This document shows positions 11,649 to 24,403 of a DNA stretch of 64,000 nt, piece by piece. The position numbers and the translations under genes were made by a program. This stretch comes from Alisma plantago-aquatica (taxonomy: Eukaryota; Streptophyta; Magnoliopsida; Alismatales; Alismataceae), in the NCBI GenBank assembly GCA_963693085.1, contig OY856410.1, positions 887,233,835-887,297,834 of the forward strand, in the 5' to 3' direction. A model generated the notes under the pieces. That model was not told the origin of the DNA. It saw nothing but the letters and a program-made list of their open reading frames with translations, and searched no databases. Position 1 is the stretch's first letter. The number at the start of each line of letters is the position of its first letter.

Positions 11649-12423
11649 CAGTGGCAGAGACACATTTGGGCCACATGCCTGCTTCCAAATAGTATTTTAT
11701 TTTGTGTTGTTTGGTAATGATTATTCCTATCTTTAGGTGGTATTTGTCTGGTTCTTGTCAATTACTTTTAGTTATCCAAAACAGAGAGGGATGGAAGAGT
11801 GGTTGGTGTATAGCATAAATACATCATGTGTTCTAAGTAAAATGAAGGTATTGATGAAATATAGACTCAGGTGCATTGCATTTCCTTTCTAAAGCATTAG
11901 TTGTCTTTCAATGCGTTATCGAGTAGTCTATTCTTCAACATTGGACGGTTCATGTACATTGAGGAATATAGACTCGTGACAACTCTTATGTTTTGTATGA
12001 CCACTATGTACATAATGGTGCCACTCATGGATGACAACAATGAGTAGACCTTATTGCATGATTACAGTAGTGTGGAGATGATTATTGTTAGACCTCACAC
12101 TTATAACACCTACCAATATATCTCTCACTGCCTTATTTTTCTTGTCTAGTTTGTTCTTTATTTTTGCATGTGGATTGCATTAGAATACTTGGTTTGATGC
12201 TTTTCATCTAACCATGTCATGTTAGTTTGACATTATTATCTTTAAACTACTCAAATCATTATGTAACACATGATTGATTTTGTATTTCAAAATTGAACCG
12301 GCCAATGAGTGGTAATCAAATAATACAAGGAGGAAACATGTTGAAACAACTAAGTTATCCTAACATGAAAAATAGTCTCTCATCACGTGCCTCACCCACC
12401 TAGAATTCCTGGCTCTGCCACTT
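11649..12423. mobile_element. Non-autonomous hAT-like element (775 bp)
   Basis: The left end is CAGTGGCAGAG (11649-11659); the right end is CTCTGCCACTT, the inverted complement apart from its last base (12413-12423). Immediately outside are TTCACATG (11641-11648) and TTTACATG (12424-12431), an 8-bp duplication with one mismatch. An 8-bp duplication and a CAGTGGC(A/G)GAGCCAGGAATT-type terminus are typical of plant hAT elements; the inner right end reads GGAATTC...CCAGG in that style. The interior has no transposase-like frame, so it would need a transposase from elsewhere. Confidence 0.75.
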
Positions 12424-12431
12424 TTTACATG

Positions 12432-12934
12432 TACAATTATCCATTGCCTCATCTCCTCTGCATTTTGATAAAGTCAATGAAACCAAAATCAATCAGGAAA
12501 TGAAATGACATAACAATGACATAACCCACACAATGACTCTCTGTGTTACATATCCTTTATACTACATCATCGAACATCTGCACCCACATGACAGGAAATA
12601 CATCATTTCCATTCATGAGTATGCTGCTAAAACTAGAATATATGATGCCTCCTGATCTTTTGGTGTTACTCCTCTACCCCTTGCAACACACAAACTTGGA
12701 GGAGTTCCATGTAGTCTTGGCTTCCAAACCTCATCCTGATGATAAAATTTGAAGGCCAATTAAATCCTAAAAGGGAAGGTGCACCATGGCTAAGAGTCAC
12801 AACAACAAAAATGGCAAAAGGTAATCATCAACCTTCACGCTTCACATGACCCAAATAGATCCCATGTAACTCTATCCCCCCTTTAGTCATTAGTCACTTA
12901 GTCTTCCTCAAATTGCTACAACCACACCTTGAGT
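12432..12934. other. No gene recognised
   Basis: AT-rich sequence between the hAT-like element and element T. The only open frame of note (12543-12752, plus) has no familiar motif. Confidence 0.4.
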
Positions 12935-14560
12935 ATTATTGTGGGCTCTGATCTCCAAACCACGATATAAACATGATTCAAACTTAGCGGAAGCGATTCG
13001 ATAAACAGCGGAAGACAAAAAAATCACGGGAAATTAAAACTTTTCGAGACAAGAGCTTGAATCCTTAAAAGCTTCTTTCATAACAAGAGATAAACTGTTT
13101 ACATCTCATGATAATTACTTCTTGAGTAATTATATTCATCAAGATACAAAATCTCAAGAACTCATAACAAAAGACTCCAAGACCTGAGGGTACAGAGGAC
13201 ACATAGGACTGACTCTAACTACACCACATGGTAGGCTAAATCTCCAACTGAGATTTACTGCTGCTCCTGGTACTACTGCTGCTGGGACTGGTCACCTATA
13301 GACCTGTTCCTTCGTCCTCGACATCCACCTAAAAAGTTGAAGTCTACGGGGTGAGACAATTTTACATAATTGTCCCAGCGAGAGTTATAACTCTCCGCCA
13401 GAAGCTTTATTATAACATCAAAGAATAACTTAAGCAGTAAAAGCTTACAAAGTATTCAATAGCGGATACAGTTGTATACAAGAGCTCAACATTTATCAAG
13501 CATAAAGAACATATGCACTATTCAGTGTAACATCAATCAATTAGCTCATAGTTACCTTTAACAGGTATACTACGCTTGTAGATTATGTTTTTCAAACAGT
13601 CTTATTATTATGCCCTGTGGAGATGAGGTTTACCACTCATACCCCAACCAATCACTGTTAAGTGCCTTAGTATCATACTAGGTCATTGAAAGAGCCGGAT
13701 TCTCATGACCTTCACCTTCCTCGGTCAGTAAGAGGATCACTTGTAGGACATCTTGTGTCTCTACTATTATAGCTCACCAGGGTAATCTGGTCCTTCGCTA
13801 TTTTAGAGTTACAGTGGCGTTCTGTACTCTCTTAGTCATCAGGAGATTTCATGTTTATCTCCACTGATACGGATATCTATGTTTTCTTCGTCATCAGGAG
13901 GTTTCATGTTTACCTACTACTGATACGGTATGGAAAAGTAGTGAAGGATTGACGGATTACATATCTACATCAAATCCCTACACTAGGATGTAAGGTTCTA
14001 CACATCCATGTACCCCACATACTCAATAGTATGTGATCCAGGAGTTCCCTTAGGAAAACCTGTTTCACCATCATTTGATCTCTGACAATGATGGGTCTAT
14101 GATCAGGGCTCTACATTATACTTGATTAGTTAGGTACATTCAGTATTCATTTAACATCACACATTGTTCTTCAAACAATAACAGTAGCATAACAGCTATA
14201 AAAGGAGAATACTAAATGTAACAAGCCTAACTCACATCAATCATCATTTCTCATTATACTCATCACAAGTCATTTCTAAAGCATGACCTTGATGGTATTC
14301 ATGGCTCTCACAGCCCATTATTATCATAGAATGCCACTGACAAGGCATCAAGATACTTTACTTATTCATAAAGCTATCAATATGCCTTTAATGAATATAG
14401 TATCATCATCCATACCTGGATATGATCACCTTCATATCAGAACCTGCATAGTTAATTCAACTAATAAAGGTAATTCAAAACAATGATTATACTTTCCACT
14501 CTTGTCATAAGAGTTAAGTTCTTTGATTATTATCAAATAGAGTTTAATACTCATATAACA

Positions 14561-14680
14561 TGTCATCACCTTTGAATTAGGGTTTACTATTCACATCACA
14601 TGTCATTACCCTTGAATTAGGGTTTACTATTCACATCACATGTCATTACCCTTGAATTAGGGTTTACTATTCACATCACA
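14561..14680. repeat. 40-bp tandem repeat, three units (3' LTR of T)
   Basis: Units begin at 14561, 14601 and 14641 (TGTCATTACCCTTGAATTAG...). The last two are identical and the first differs at a few bases. The same array is in the other LTR at 24284-24403. Confidence 0.9.
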
Positions 14681-15425
14681 TGGTGAATTGAACTCATAAC
14701 ATCATCATGTATGAGGAACATCATCATTGATGCTCTCAGATTAGCTTAAGATTCATCATATATCATAATTAGGGTTTCCATGATCTCACATAGGTGGATC
14801 ATACCCTAATCATGCACATTCATGTGTATTGAAGGTTCTTTACTTGAGTTTCCACCCTAAAAGGGTACTTTCTCTCTCTTAAGGTACTTTCTCTCTCTTA
14901 AGATACTTTCTCTCTCCTCACACTAGTAGATGGTGATAACACCACTCTAGATCAGGTTGGGTTAAGTCCTCATGGGCTAACATAAGCCAAAACATCACTA
15001 TCATGTGATTAGGGTTTGATTTGAACAAGGTATTACTCAATTGAACCCATCAAGGTATTTTGGTAATTCACCCCATTGATCACCATCATGGTTCAATTCA
15101 TTAGTCACTTAATACCTTAATATCCTAGGTTATCATTAGGGTTTAGATTAGAGCATCATTGAACCATTTACACCTTCAATTGATTAAGTGAAATCAACCT
15201 TTGAAAACCTCAAACGGTTTCAACCTTCAACCTCCAAACGGTTTGAGACCGTTTGGATGAGTTGACCGTTTGGTAGGGTTGACTCCAAGACCGTGTGACC
15301 TTCAAGGTCATTTGCCCAAACCGTGTGAGGGTGTAGACCATTTAACAAGTTTTACTTCAAGACCGAGAGGGCTTACACGGTTTGAGACCGTTTGGTGTCT
15401 CTTGATCTTGAGATCGTTTGAGTCC

Positions 15426-15581
15426 AAACGGTCTTGAGACCGTTTGGCCCCAAACGGTCTTGAGACCGTGAGGCCTCACACGGTCTTGAGACTGTGTGAC
15501 CTCAAACGGTCTTAAGACCGTGAGGTCTCAAACGGTCTTGAGACTGTGAGGCCTCAAACGGTCTTGAGACCGTTTGGTCCA
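15426..15581. repeat. 26-bp palindromic tandem array, six units (3' LTR of T)
   Basis: Six 26-bp units each carry AAACGGTCTTGAGACCGT(TT), a near-perfect inverted repeat around a TTGA centre. Further scattered copies occur at 15235-15260, 15375-15400, 15876-15925, 16065-16140, 16325-16350 and 16520-16590, many with both arms, some with one. Confidence 0.92.
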
Positions 15582-17128
15582 CTTGGTCTCAAACCGTTTG
15601 GACCTCCAACATGGTTCAATGATTTCAATCGTTTATGATTATCAATGTTGAAGCCTCCAAATGGTCAAAGCCATGGTAACCACTTATAGATTGAGTTAAT
15701 TAGGGTTATGCTTAACCAATTGGTCACTCGATTGACCCTCAATTGTTATCCAATTAGGGTTGAAGTTGGTTCAATTAAGGTCCATCAATGTTCAACCATC
15801 AACACTCAACAATGTGAATCAATCTCAAGGTTGAACCCTTCAATTGAGCTCCAATTGGGCCCAAACTTGGTCCAAACGGTCTTGAGATCGTGTGGATGAA
15901 CTCCACACGGTCTTGAGACTGTTTGCCCAAGATTTCATCAAAATCTAATGTGATTTGATAGGGGTTGAACCTTGATTGAGTCTCAATTCAGTATTTTTGA
16001 TTAATTCAATAACCCATTGCAATTGGGCCCTCAATTGATCAAATTACCTTAACCCTAGACCTCCAAACGGTCTTGGGTTGTCATCACACGGCCTTGATAC
16101 CGTTTGGTTGATCCCCAAATGGTCTTGAGACCGTTTGGGTCAATCAACCCAAAAACACTAAGTTATTCATTGAGATTTCAGTACTGATTTCAATTAGGGT
16201 TTACCCTAGTAATCATCCTTCAAATCCTAGCTCGTTTGGAATTAGTCCATAAAATTTGGTGAGTTGTTAATCAACATTATTTTGAACAGTAATTTCATAC
16301 GGTCAATGCTTGGTCAACGTTCTTACACGGTCTTGAAACCGTTTGCCCAAAAAGGGGCGATTTCAACAGATTGGAAATCAGGAGTAAATTCAATTAAAGT
16401 TGTTGATTAAAAAGGACATATCTCACGATTCCTTTGGAGTTATCATCTCAAATTTTTGTGGGTGATTGGCCTACATAATTATGAACAGAAATATTATACG
16501 GTCCACACTCGGTCAACGTGGCTAAACGGTCTTGAAGACCGTTTGCCCTTACACGGTCTTGAGACCGTTTGCTCACCAAACGGTTTTGCAAACCGTGTGA
16601 GCACTTGGTGGAGACCGTTTAGTAAAGTGAAAAGTAGTGGATTAACTTTGGAAATAACGTCTTCATCTCCTAGCTCAAGAACAGCAAGGATTTCTCACGG
16701 ATTTGCTTGCAAGGTAGAAAAGGAAGGTAGAGAAGAAGAAGAACTATCATCTAAAAGCATAAACGAGATGTATATAACAAAGCATAGGTTTAGAGTTATA
16801 AAACCTGCCTAAAGCTTGCTCCTTGAGCTCCAAGCTTTCGAGCTCCAAGCTTTTAATGGCATCCTTGAGTTTCCACAGGTCGTCCAAGGTGATCCTTCCA
16901 AGGAAAGTCGAGAAGAGATGGCTAGAAAGGTAGAGCTATGTGAGCTAGCCATCAATTTGACCTTGAATTCGAGTTCTAACCATGAACTTAAGCAAAAGGG
17001 AGGATTCAAACCTACCTTTCCCTCCTTGGTCATCCTCCTGAGCTCCATAGCTCCTCTTTAGTCGGTTTGGGTGAATATAACAGTGAAAGGAACGAAGGGA
17101 GGGTTTCCTTGCTAAGTGAAGTGGAGAG

Positions 17129-17136
17129 TATATATA
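17129..17136 (-). promoter_or_regulatory. TATA box of element T, 3' LTR copy
   Basis: TATATATA in a CCAAGTATATATACTCTCC context on the minus strand, about 695 bp inside the LTR's 5' edge. The same box is in the 5' LTR at 26826-26833, where it could drive the element. Confidence 0.55.
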
Positions 17137-17830
17137 CTTGGGGTGAGATTTTCAACATAAGCTCATAAGTTCTCCATATTTTCAACTAAGTCCCTCCATC
17201 CTTCTATGCTCGTCCCTTCATATTAATTCGAAGGACAAACCTTCTTATAAGGTCAAGAAATGAGGGCAAAGAAGATCAACCTATTAGTTAAGCATACACA
17301 TAAAAGGGCTATAGCACATACACCTTGATTATTCAATCACAAAGGTGTTTTTTCATAACTTGATTAATCAATTGAAGTGACCTTTCATCATTTCTTCTCT
17401 AAATGATGACAAGAGTCTTAAAAGATATTTTGGATGATGTATTTTACAAGTTGCACCCCTCAAATTGGGTAAATTGCACTTTTCTCCAATTTAGGGTTTT
17501 CAAGCACCGGGATTTGCTTCCACAGCTGCACCTTGGTGCCCAAGCTTGGGAAATCCCTCAAACTTTACCATCATCACTCTCATGATGTCTCAACATCAGA
17601 GGAACATCTCAACATGTGCAATTTGCAAGTTAACCCTTCTAACTGGGTAATTTGCACATAGGTCCCTGCATTACAAAACAATGCTACAACTTTATATAAA
17701 AAGGAGCAAAAACTGAAATATATGTTTTTGAGAAACTTAATTACATGCCCAAAGTTAATCACAAGGATTTAATTACATATTTAGGCAAAAAATCTAGGGT
17801 TAACTCATAACCCAGGCCAGGGGTGTTACA

Positions 17831-17851
17831 AATTATCCACCCCTTACAAGG
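17831..17851 (-). other. Element T polypurine tract
   Basis: On the minus strand the bases before the 3' LTR read AAGGGGTGGATAATT and then TGTAACACC. This is the expected position and purine bias for the plus-strand DNA primer. Confidence 0.7.
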
Positions 17852-17878
17852 ATTTCTCCCCGAAATCGATAAAACATA

Positions 17879-20800
17879 CTAAGAGAAAAGGGCAGGATAC
17901 TTCCTTCTCATCTCATCCTCTAATTCCCAAGTGGCTTCTTCAACACCACGGTGGTTCTAGAGGACTTTCACAAGACTTATATCTTTCTTCTTTAACCTTT
18001 TAATTCTATTATCAAGGATTGACACTGGTCCCTCCTCATAGGATATATCATCATTCAATTCTACCTCCATAGGTTGTAGAACTGACTCGGTGTCTGGGTG
18101 ACATTTCTTCAGCATAGAAATGTGAAACACAGGATGTAACCTCTGTAACTCTGGTGGCAGCTCTAGTCTATATGCTACCTTTCCAATCCATTCAATGATT
18201 GGATAAGGCCCCATAAATCTAGGAGCTAACTTCCCTTTCCTTCCAAAACGAAGGACCCCTTTCCAAGGCGAGACTTTGAGATATACTCTGTCTCCAACCT
18301 GGAACTCTAAGGGTCTAAGACGCTTGTCAGCATAAGATTTCTGCCTATCTTGTGCAGTCTTAATCTTTTGTTGTATTACTTTAATCTTCTCTGTGGTCTG
18401 CTGCACAAGATCAGGACCTAACAATTGACGCTTACCCGTCTCGAACCAACACAGAGGTGATCTACAACGTCTACCATACAAGGCTTCATAAGGTGCCATA
18501 TTAATACTATGCTGATAGCTATTGTTATAGGCAAACTCTATCAAGCTTAGGTGTAGATCCCAACTCCCGGTAAACTGGAGAACACATGCTCTCAAAAGGT
18601 CTTCTAAAGTCTGTATGGTCCTTTCTGACTGTCCATCAGTCTGTGGATGAAAGGCCGTACTAAACCTTAGCTTGGTGCCTAAGGCTCTGTGTAACTGTTC
18701 CCAAAAATGACTTGTAAACTGAGGACCTCAGTCAGAAAATATTGTGACAGGAACTCTGTGCAAATGCACTATCTCTTGAACATATAATTCTGATAACCTT
18801 TCAGCAGAATAGGTTGTTTTGACAGGTAAGAAATGTGCTGTCTTAGTCAACCTATCAACAACTACCCAAATGGAATCATGTCCTTTACTTGTCCTGGGTA
18901 GGCCAACAACAAAGTCCATGGTCACATGGTCCCACTTCCACTGTGGTATGGGTAAAGGTTGCATGAATCCTGTAGGTTTCTGGTGTTCAGCTTTAACTTG
19001 CTGACACATAGGACACCTCAGAACAAATTCTACAACATCCTTTTTCATTCCAGGCCACCAATACAGATCTTTCAAATTCCGATACATCTTGGTGCTCCCT
19101 GGATGCATAACATACATGGAAGAATGAGCTTCTTCCAGGACTAACTTCCTCAAGTTATCCACATCCGACACTATCATCCTTCCATTATAACAGGCTACTT
19201 GGTCATCTGAGTCAGGGAAACCATCTCACTTCTCATTTCCGTACTCAGATCTAATCTGCTGAACTGCATCATCACCTTGCTGTGCTTCCTTAATCTGCTC
19301 TCTTAAGGTAGGTTTAATATGCATCTCAGCCAACAACCCGGCTAACAATGACACCTTCAACTGTACATTGTCCTGCCTTAAAGAGATAAGCATATCTCTC
19401 CTAGAGCATACTAAAGAGTTTAGTTGTGCTCTATTCATGGTTGATGTTGCTGATTTCCTATTCAAGGCATCTGCAACAATATTGGCCTTGCCTGGATGAT
19501 AATCAATTGTACAGTCGTAGTCCTTGATTAACTCCATCCAGCGACGTTGCCTCATGTTAAGCTCATGCTGAGAGAAGATATACTTAAGGTTCTTGTGGTC
19601 TGTGAAAATCTGGAATGTTTCTCCGTAGAGATAATGTCTCCAGATCTTCAAGGCATGAACCACAGTAGCTAACTCCAGATCGTGTGTTGGATAATTCTCC
19701 TCGTGTTTCTTAAGCTGTCGGGAAGCAAAAGAAATCACTTGTTTATCCTGCATCAACACACATCCTAGTCCATTCTTGGAAGCATCACAGAAAACTACAT
19801 ATCCTTTTCCTTGTTCAGGTAGTACAAGCACAGGTGCACTTGTCAACCTCTCCTTCAACAACTGGAAAGACTGTTGACACTTATCACTCCAAGAAAAAGG
19901 AACAGCTTTCCGGGTCAACTTGGTCAAAGGTAAGGCTATAGAACTAAAGTTCTTAATGAACCTTCGATAATAGCCAGCTAACCCCAAGAAACTTCAAATC
20001 TCTGTCGGTGTCTTCGGTTGTTCCCACTGTAGAACAGATTCTACCTTTGTAGGGTCAACACAAATTCCTGAGGCAGATATCACATGTCCAAGAAAAGATA
20101 CCTCCGGTAGCCAGAACTCACACTTGCTAAACTTAGCATACAACTTGTGTTCTCTTAGCAAGGTCAAAGCTTGGCGAAGATGCTGCTCATGCTGCTGAGC
20201 ATCCTTACTATAGATCAGAATGTCATCTATGAAGACGACAACACACTGATCAAGGAAAGGTCGAAAAACTCTATTCATGAGTTCCATAAATGCAGCTGGT
20301 GCATTGGTTAGTCCAAACGACATAACCGTGAACTCATAGTGACCATACCTTATCCTAAAGGCAGACTTGGATATGTCACTATCCTTAATACGAAGTTGAT
20401 GATATACAGACCTCAAGTCTATCTTGGAAAAGACAGTTGCACCACACAACTGGTCAAAGAGATCATCAATCCTCGGCAGAGGGTACTTATTCTTTATTGT
20501 TACTTTATTGAGTTGTCTGTAGTCGATGCACAACCGCATTGACCCATCTTTCTTTTTAACAAACAAGACCGGAGCACCCCAAGGTGAAGTGCTCGGTCGG
20601 ATAAAACCCTTCTCAAGTAACTCTTGAAGCTATTTCTTGAGTTCTGCCATCTCGGCAGGCGCCATCCTATACAGAGTCTGGGCTATGGGTTTCGTATCTG
20701 GGATCAGATTGATTTCAAAATCAATCTCCCGAGGTGGTGGTATACCAGAAAGTTCTTCAGGAAACACATCCTCAAATTCCCTGACTATGGGAACTTCAGC

Positions 20801-22531
20801 AGGATTGGACCTTTCCTTGGTAACATCTACCACATGGGCTAAGAATGCATAACATCCTTGCCTCAACAACTTATCAGCAACCATAGCTGACACAAGACAG
20901 GTGGGCAGAATCTTTCTTTCTCCTTGAAAGATCCATGTGTTGCTTTCATCAGCAAACACAGCCAACTTGGACTCACAATCCAAGACAACTCTATACCTTT
21001 CTAAGGTATCCATCCCGAGGATTATATCAAATCCTTGCATATCAAGCAGTATAAGATCCACTTGAATGCGATGGTCAGAAAAGAAGAGGATGCAAGGAGA
21101 GCATACCTCCTGCAAAACGACAGACCCACTCAATGGAGTCTCCAACAACAAACTATCTGCCCTATGACTAACAGTCACATTGCAGTTACGAATCACTCTA
21201 TGAGTGATGAAAGAGTGCATAGCACCCGGGTCAATCAGAACAGATACAACACAGGATGTAGACATATCAGGATATAAAAGTTTCATCTGACCTGCCACTA
21301 CCCGTGGATTGACCACTGCATCTGGTGGGTTCATAGCATAGAACCTCACTGTCGCCTGGTGTTGAGGTGGTGCTGATGATCCAGCTTGAGATGCTTGTCC
21401 ACGTCCTCGAGCTGCTCCTTGAGATTGCATTCTCTGAGATCCTTGTTGATTCTGTCTCGGAGGCTGTGTCACACTGACAGGCCTAGAACGACAATCCTTC
21501 ATCAAGTGTCCCACCTTACCACAGTTGTAGCATCTCCTCTCCTGTTGTTGTGGTCGGGGTGGTCCAGTAACTGACATCGATGCAGAACTGTGAGTCCCTT
21601 GAAGCGGTTGACTTCGTCCTCTACCTCTGCTTGGTGACCATTGAGTTTGAGAACTCGATCTGGGTGGTGGAGGGTTAGGTGCAGAGAATCTAGGTTTCTT
21701 AAAATCCCTAGATGAAGAACCCTGGAACTGTGGATATCTTTTCTCGGTTTGCCTCTTCTCAACCAAAGATCTCTCTATCCTTCGGACTGACTCAACGAAG
21801 GTAGAGAATCTCTCTCGGTTTTCTAAGGCAGACACATGGGTTGATATATCAGCATTCAAACCCTTCTCGAATCTTCTGATTCTTTCCTCTTCTATGGCAG
21901 CCATGTGCAGACAGAACCGCAGCAACTCCATGAACTTAGCTTCATACTCGCTAATGTTCATCATACCCTGCCTTCGTCTCTCAAACTGAGAGATCTTCTC
22001 ATCTAGGAAGGTCTTTGGAAAATATCTATTGATAAATTCCCGACGAAACTCTTCCCATGAGAACTCTATTCCAGGTCTCTTCTGCTCTTCCATGTTCCAC
22101 CAGTGACCAGCACTGCCTTTGAGAAGATAGACAACATGTCTAACCTTCTCATCTTCTGGGATAATAAGAATCCTGAAAGCCTTCTCCAACTCTTTCAACC
22201 ATAGGTCAGCATCTGCAGGGTCGGCAGTCCCAAAGTACTCGGTAGCTCCGACACGATGAAGTCGTTCGAACGTCTTACCGATACCTTATGCTTCAGGCTG
22301 GACAGGTGCCCTAGGTGTAGGCATGGGCATCCTGTCGGTTATGTCTGTCATGGCAGTCATGAACTGCCCGAACATTGTCTGTACAGCTGGGTTACCCATG
22401 TCGGCTGGGTCAAACTGGGGTGGCTCTCTTGGTGACTCTGGTGTAGGCTGTTCTATTCTTGGAACCCTTACACCGCCTTGAGGTGCACTAGCACTACTCT
22501 CTGCCACGTACTCATCATGAGGCTCAGCCAT
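17879..22531 (-). pseudogene. Element T gag-pol polyprotein, six in-frame stops
   Basis: A single frame of 1550 codons opens at ATG 22531. Domains in order: Gag (HWW...F..RYFP, codons about 115-180), CCHC zinc knuckle CYNCGKVGHLMKDC (codon 334), protease with DPGAMHSFI (434; usually DSG), RT with CIDYRQLNK and FIDDILIYS (767), RNase [11 protein letters not shown] (915), integrase H-H-C-C (about 1135-1175) and DDE core (MDFVVG 1206, FSD 1267, QSERTIQ). It ends with a chromodomain-like tail. Premature stops: 22286-22288, 20630-20632, 19994-19996, 19226-19228, 18728-18730 and 17957-17959. All pieces share one phase, so there are no indel frameshifts. The fused gag-pol layout is usual for this clade. 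The protein would copy the RNA and integrate the DNA; with these stops it cannot be made whole. Confidence 0.95.
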
Positions 22532-22645
22532 CCTTATGTATCTTCTTCTCCTGAGGAGTAGAAGATTCTATTAGATAGGGAAAGAGTACTAAAGATAGAC
22601 TCGACATCCTAAGTCCTATGCCTCTGTAGACTCAACTGACCTAGA

Positions 22646-22657
22646 GCTCTGATACCA
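22646..22657 (-). other. Element T primer-binding site (tRNA-iMet)
   Basis: On the minus strand the sequence reads TGGTATCAGAGC, complementary to the 3' end of plant initiator tRNA-Met, 5 nt inside the 5' LTR. Confidence 0.93.
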
Positions 22658-24283
22658 CTAATTGTGGGCTCTGATCTCCAAACCACGATATAAACATGAT
22701 TCAAACTTAGCGGAAGCGATTCGATAAACAGCGGAAGACAAAAAAATCACGGGAAATTAAAACTTTTCGAGACAAGAGCTTGAATCCTTAAAAGCTTCTT
22801 TCATAACAAGAGATAAACTGTTTACATCTCATGATAATTACTTCTTGAGTAATTATATTCATCAAGATACAAAATCTCAAGAACTCATAACAAAAGACTC
22901 CAAGACCTGAGAGTACAGAGGACACATAGGACTGACTCTAACTACACCACATGGCAGGCTAAATCTCCACCTGAGATTTACTGCTGCTCCTGGTACTGCT
23001 GCTACTGGGACTGGTCACCTGTAGACCTGTTCCTCCGTCCTCGACGTCCACCTAAAAAGTTGAAGTCTACGGGGTGAGACAATTTTACATAATTGTCCCA
23101 ACGAGAGTTATAACTCTCCGCCAGAAGCTTTATTATAACATCAAAGAATAACTTAAGCAGTAAAAGCTTACAAAGTATTCAATAGCAGATACAGTTGTAT
23201 ACAAGAGCTCAACATTTATCAAGCATAAAGAACATATGCACTATTCAGTGTAACATCAATCAATTAGCTCATAGTTACCTTTAACAGGTATACTACGCTT
23301 GTAGATTATGTTTTTCAAACAGTCTTATTATTATGCCCTGTGGAGATGAGGTTTACCACTCATACCCCAACCAATCACTGTTAAGTGCCTTAGTATCATA
23401 CTAGGTCATTGAAAGAGCCGAATTCTCATGACCTTCACCTTCCTCAGTCAGTAAGAGGATCACTTGTAGGACATCTTATGTCTCTACTATTATAGCTCAC
23501 CAGGGTAATCTGGTCCTTTGCTATTTTAGAGTTACAGTGGCGTTCTGTACTCTCTTCGTCATCAGGAGATTTCATGTTTATCTCCACTCATACGGATATC
23601 TATGTTTTCTTCGTCATCAGGAGGCTTCATGTTTACCTACTACTGATACAGTATGGAAAAGTAGTGAAGGATTGACGGATTACATATCTACATCAAATCC
23701 CTACTCTAGGATGTAAGGTTCTACACATCCATGTACCCCACATACTCAATAGTATGTGATCCAGGAGTTCCCTTAGGAAAACCTGTTTCACCATCATTTG
23801 ATCTCTGACAATGATGGGTCTATGATCAGGGCTCTACATTATACTTGATTAGTTAGGTACATTCAGTATTCATTTAACATCACACATTGTTCTTCAAACA
23901 ATAACAGTAGCATAACAACTATAAAAGGAGAATACTAAATGTAACAAGCCTAACTCACATCAATCATCATTTCTCATTATACTCATCACAAGTCATTTCT
24001 AAAGCATGACCTTGATGGTATTCATGGCTCTCACAGCCCATTATTATCATAGAATGCCACTGACAAGGCATCAAGATACTTTACTTATTCATAAAGCTAT
24101 CAATATGCCTTTAATGAATATAGTATCATCATCCATACCTGGATATGATCACCTTCATATCAGAACCTACATGGTTAATTCAACTAATAAAGGTAATTCA
24201 AAACAATGATTATACTTTCCACTCTTGTCATAAGAGTTAAGTTCTTTGATTCTTATCAAATAGAGTTTAATACTTATATAACA

Positions 24284-24403
24284 TGTCATCACCTTTGAAT
24301 TAGGGTTTACTATTCACATCACATGTCATTACCCTTGAATTAGGGTTTACTATTCACATCACATGTCATTACCCTTGAATTAGGGTTTACTATTCACATC
24401 ACA
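24284..24403. repeat. 40-bp tandem repeat, three units (5' LTR of T)
   Basis: Same array as 14561-14680 (TGTCATTACCCTTGAATTAG... every 40 bp). Confidence 0.88.

Larger units (their letters stand above)
12940..17830 (-). repeat. Element T 3' LTR (4891 bp)
   Basis: Aligns end to end with 22663-27526. It starts TGTGGGCTCTGATCTCC on the plus strand and ends GGGGTGTTACA. It holds a 40-bp tandem repeat (14561-14680), a large set of AAACGGTCTTGAGACCGTTT-type palindromes (15200-16630) and a TATATATA box (17129-17136, minus-strand sense). It is 27 bp longer than its partner; one extra 26-bp palindrome unit accounts for nearly all of that. Confidence 0.95.

Noticed and set aside
14580..14660. AATTAGGGTTT strings as telomere repeats
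   Set aside because: TTTAGGG is not tandemly repeated; the string is part of a 40-bp LTR repeat.
15426..15581. Regular 26-bp repeats considered as a CRISPR-like array
   Set aside because: Plant LTR context, no unique spacers of constant size, repeats abut almost directly and lie in both LTRs.
16456..16812. 118-residue plus-strand frame in the T LTR, also present at 26153-26509
   Set aside because: It is in both copies only because LTRs are duplicates; it lies across the palindrome arrays, is antisense to the element and has no known motif.
16809..17048. 79-residue minus-strand frame in the T LTR, also at 26506-26745
   Set aside because: Same reason; overlaps a plus-strand frame of similar length (16816-17061), so chance is likely.
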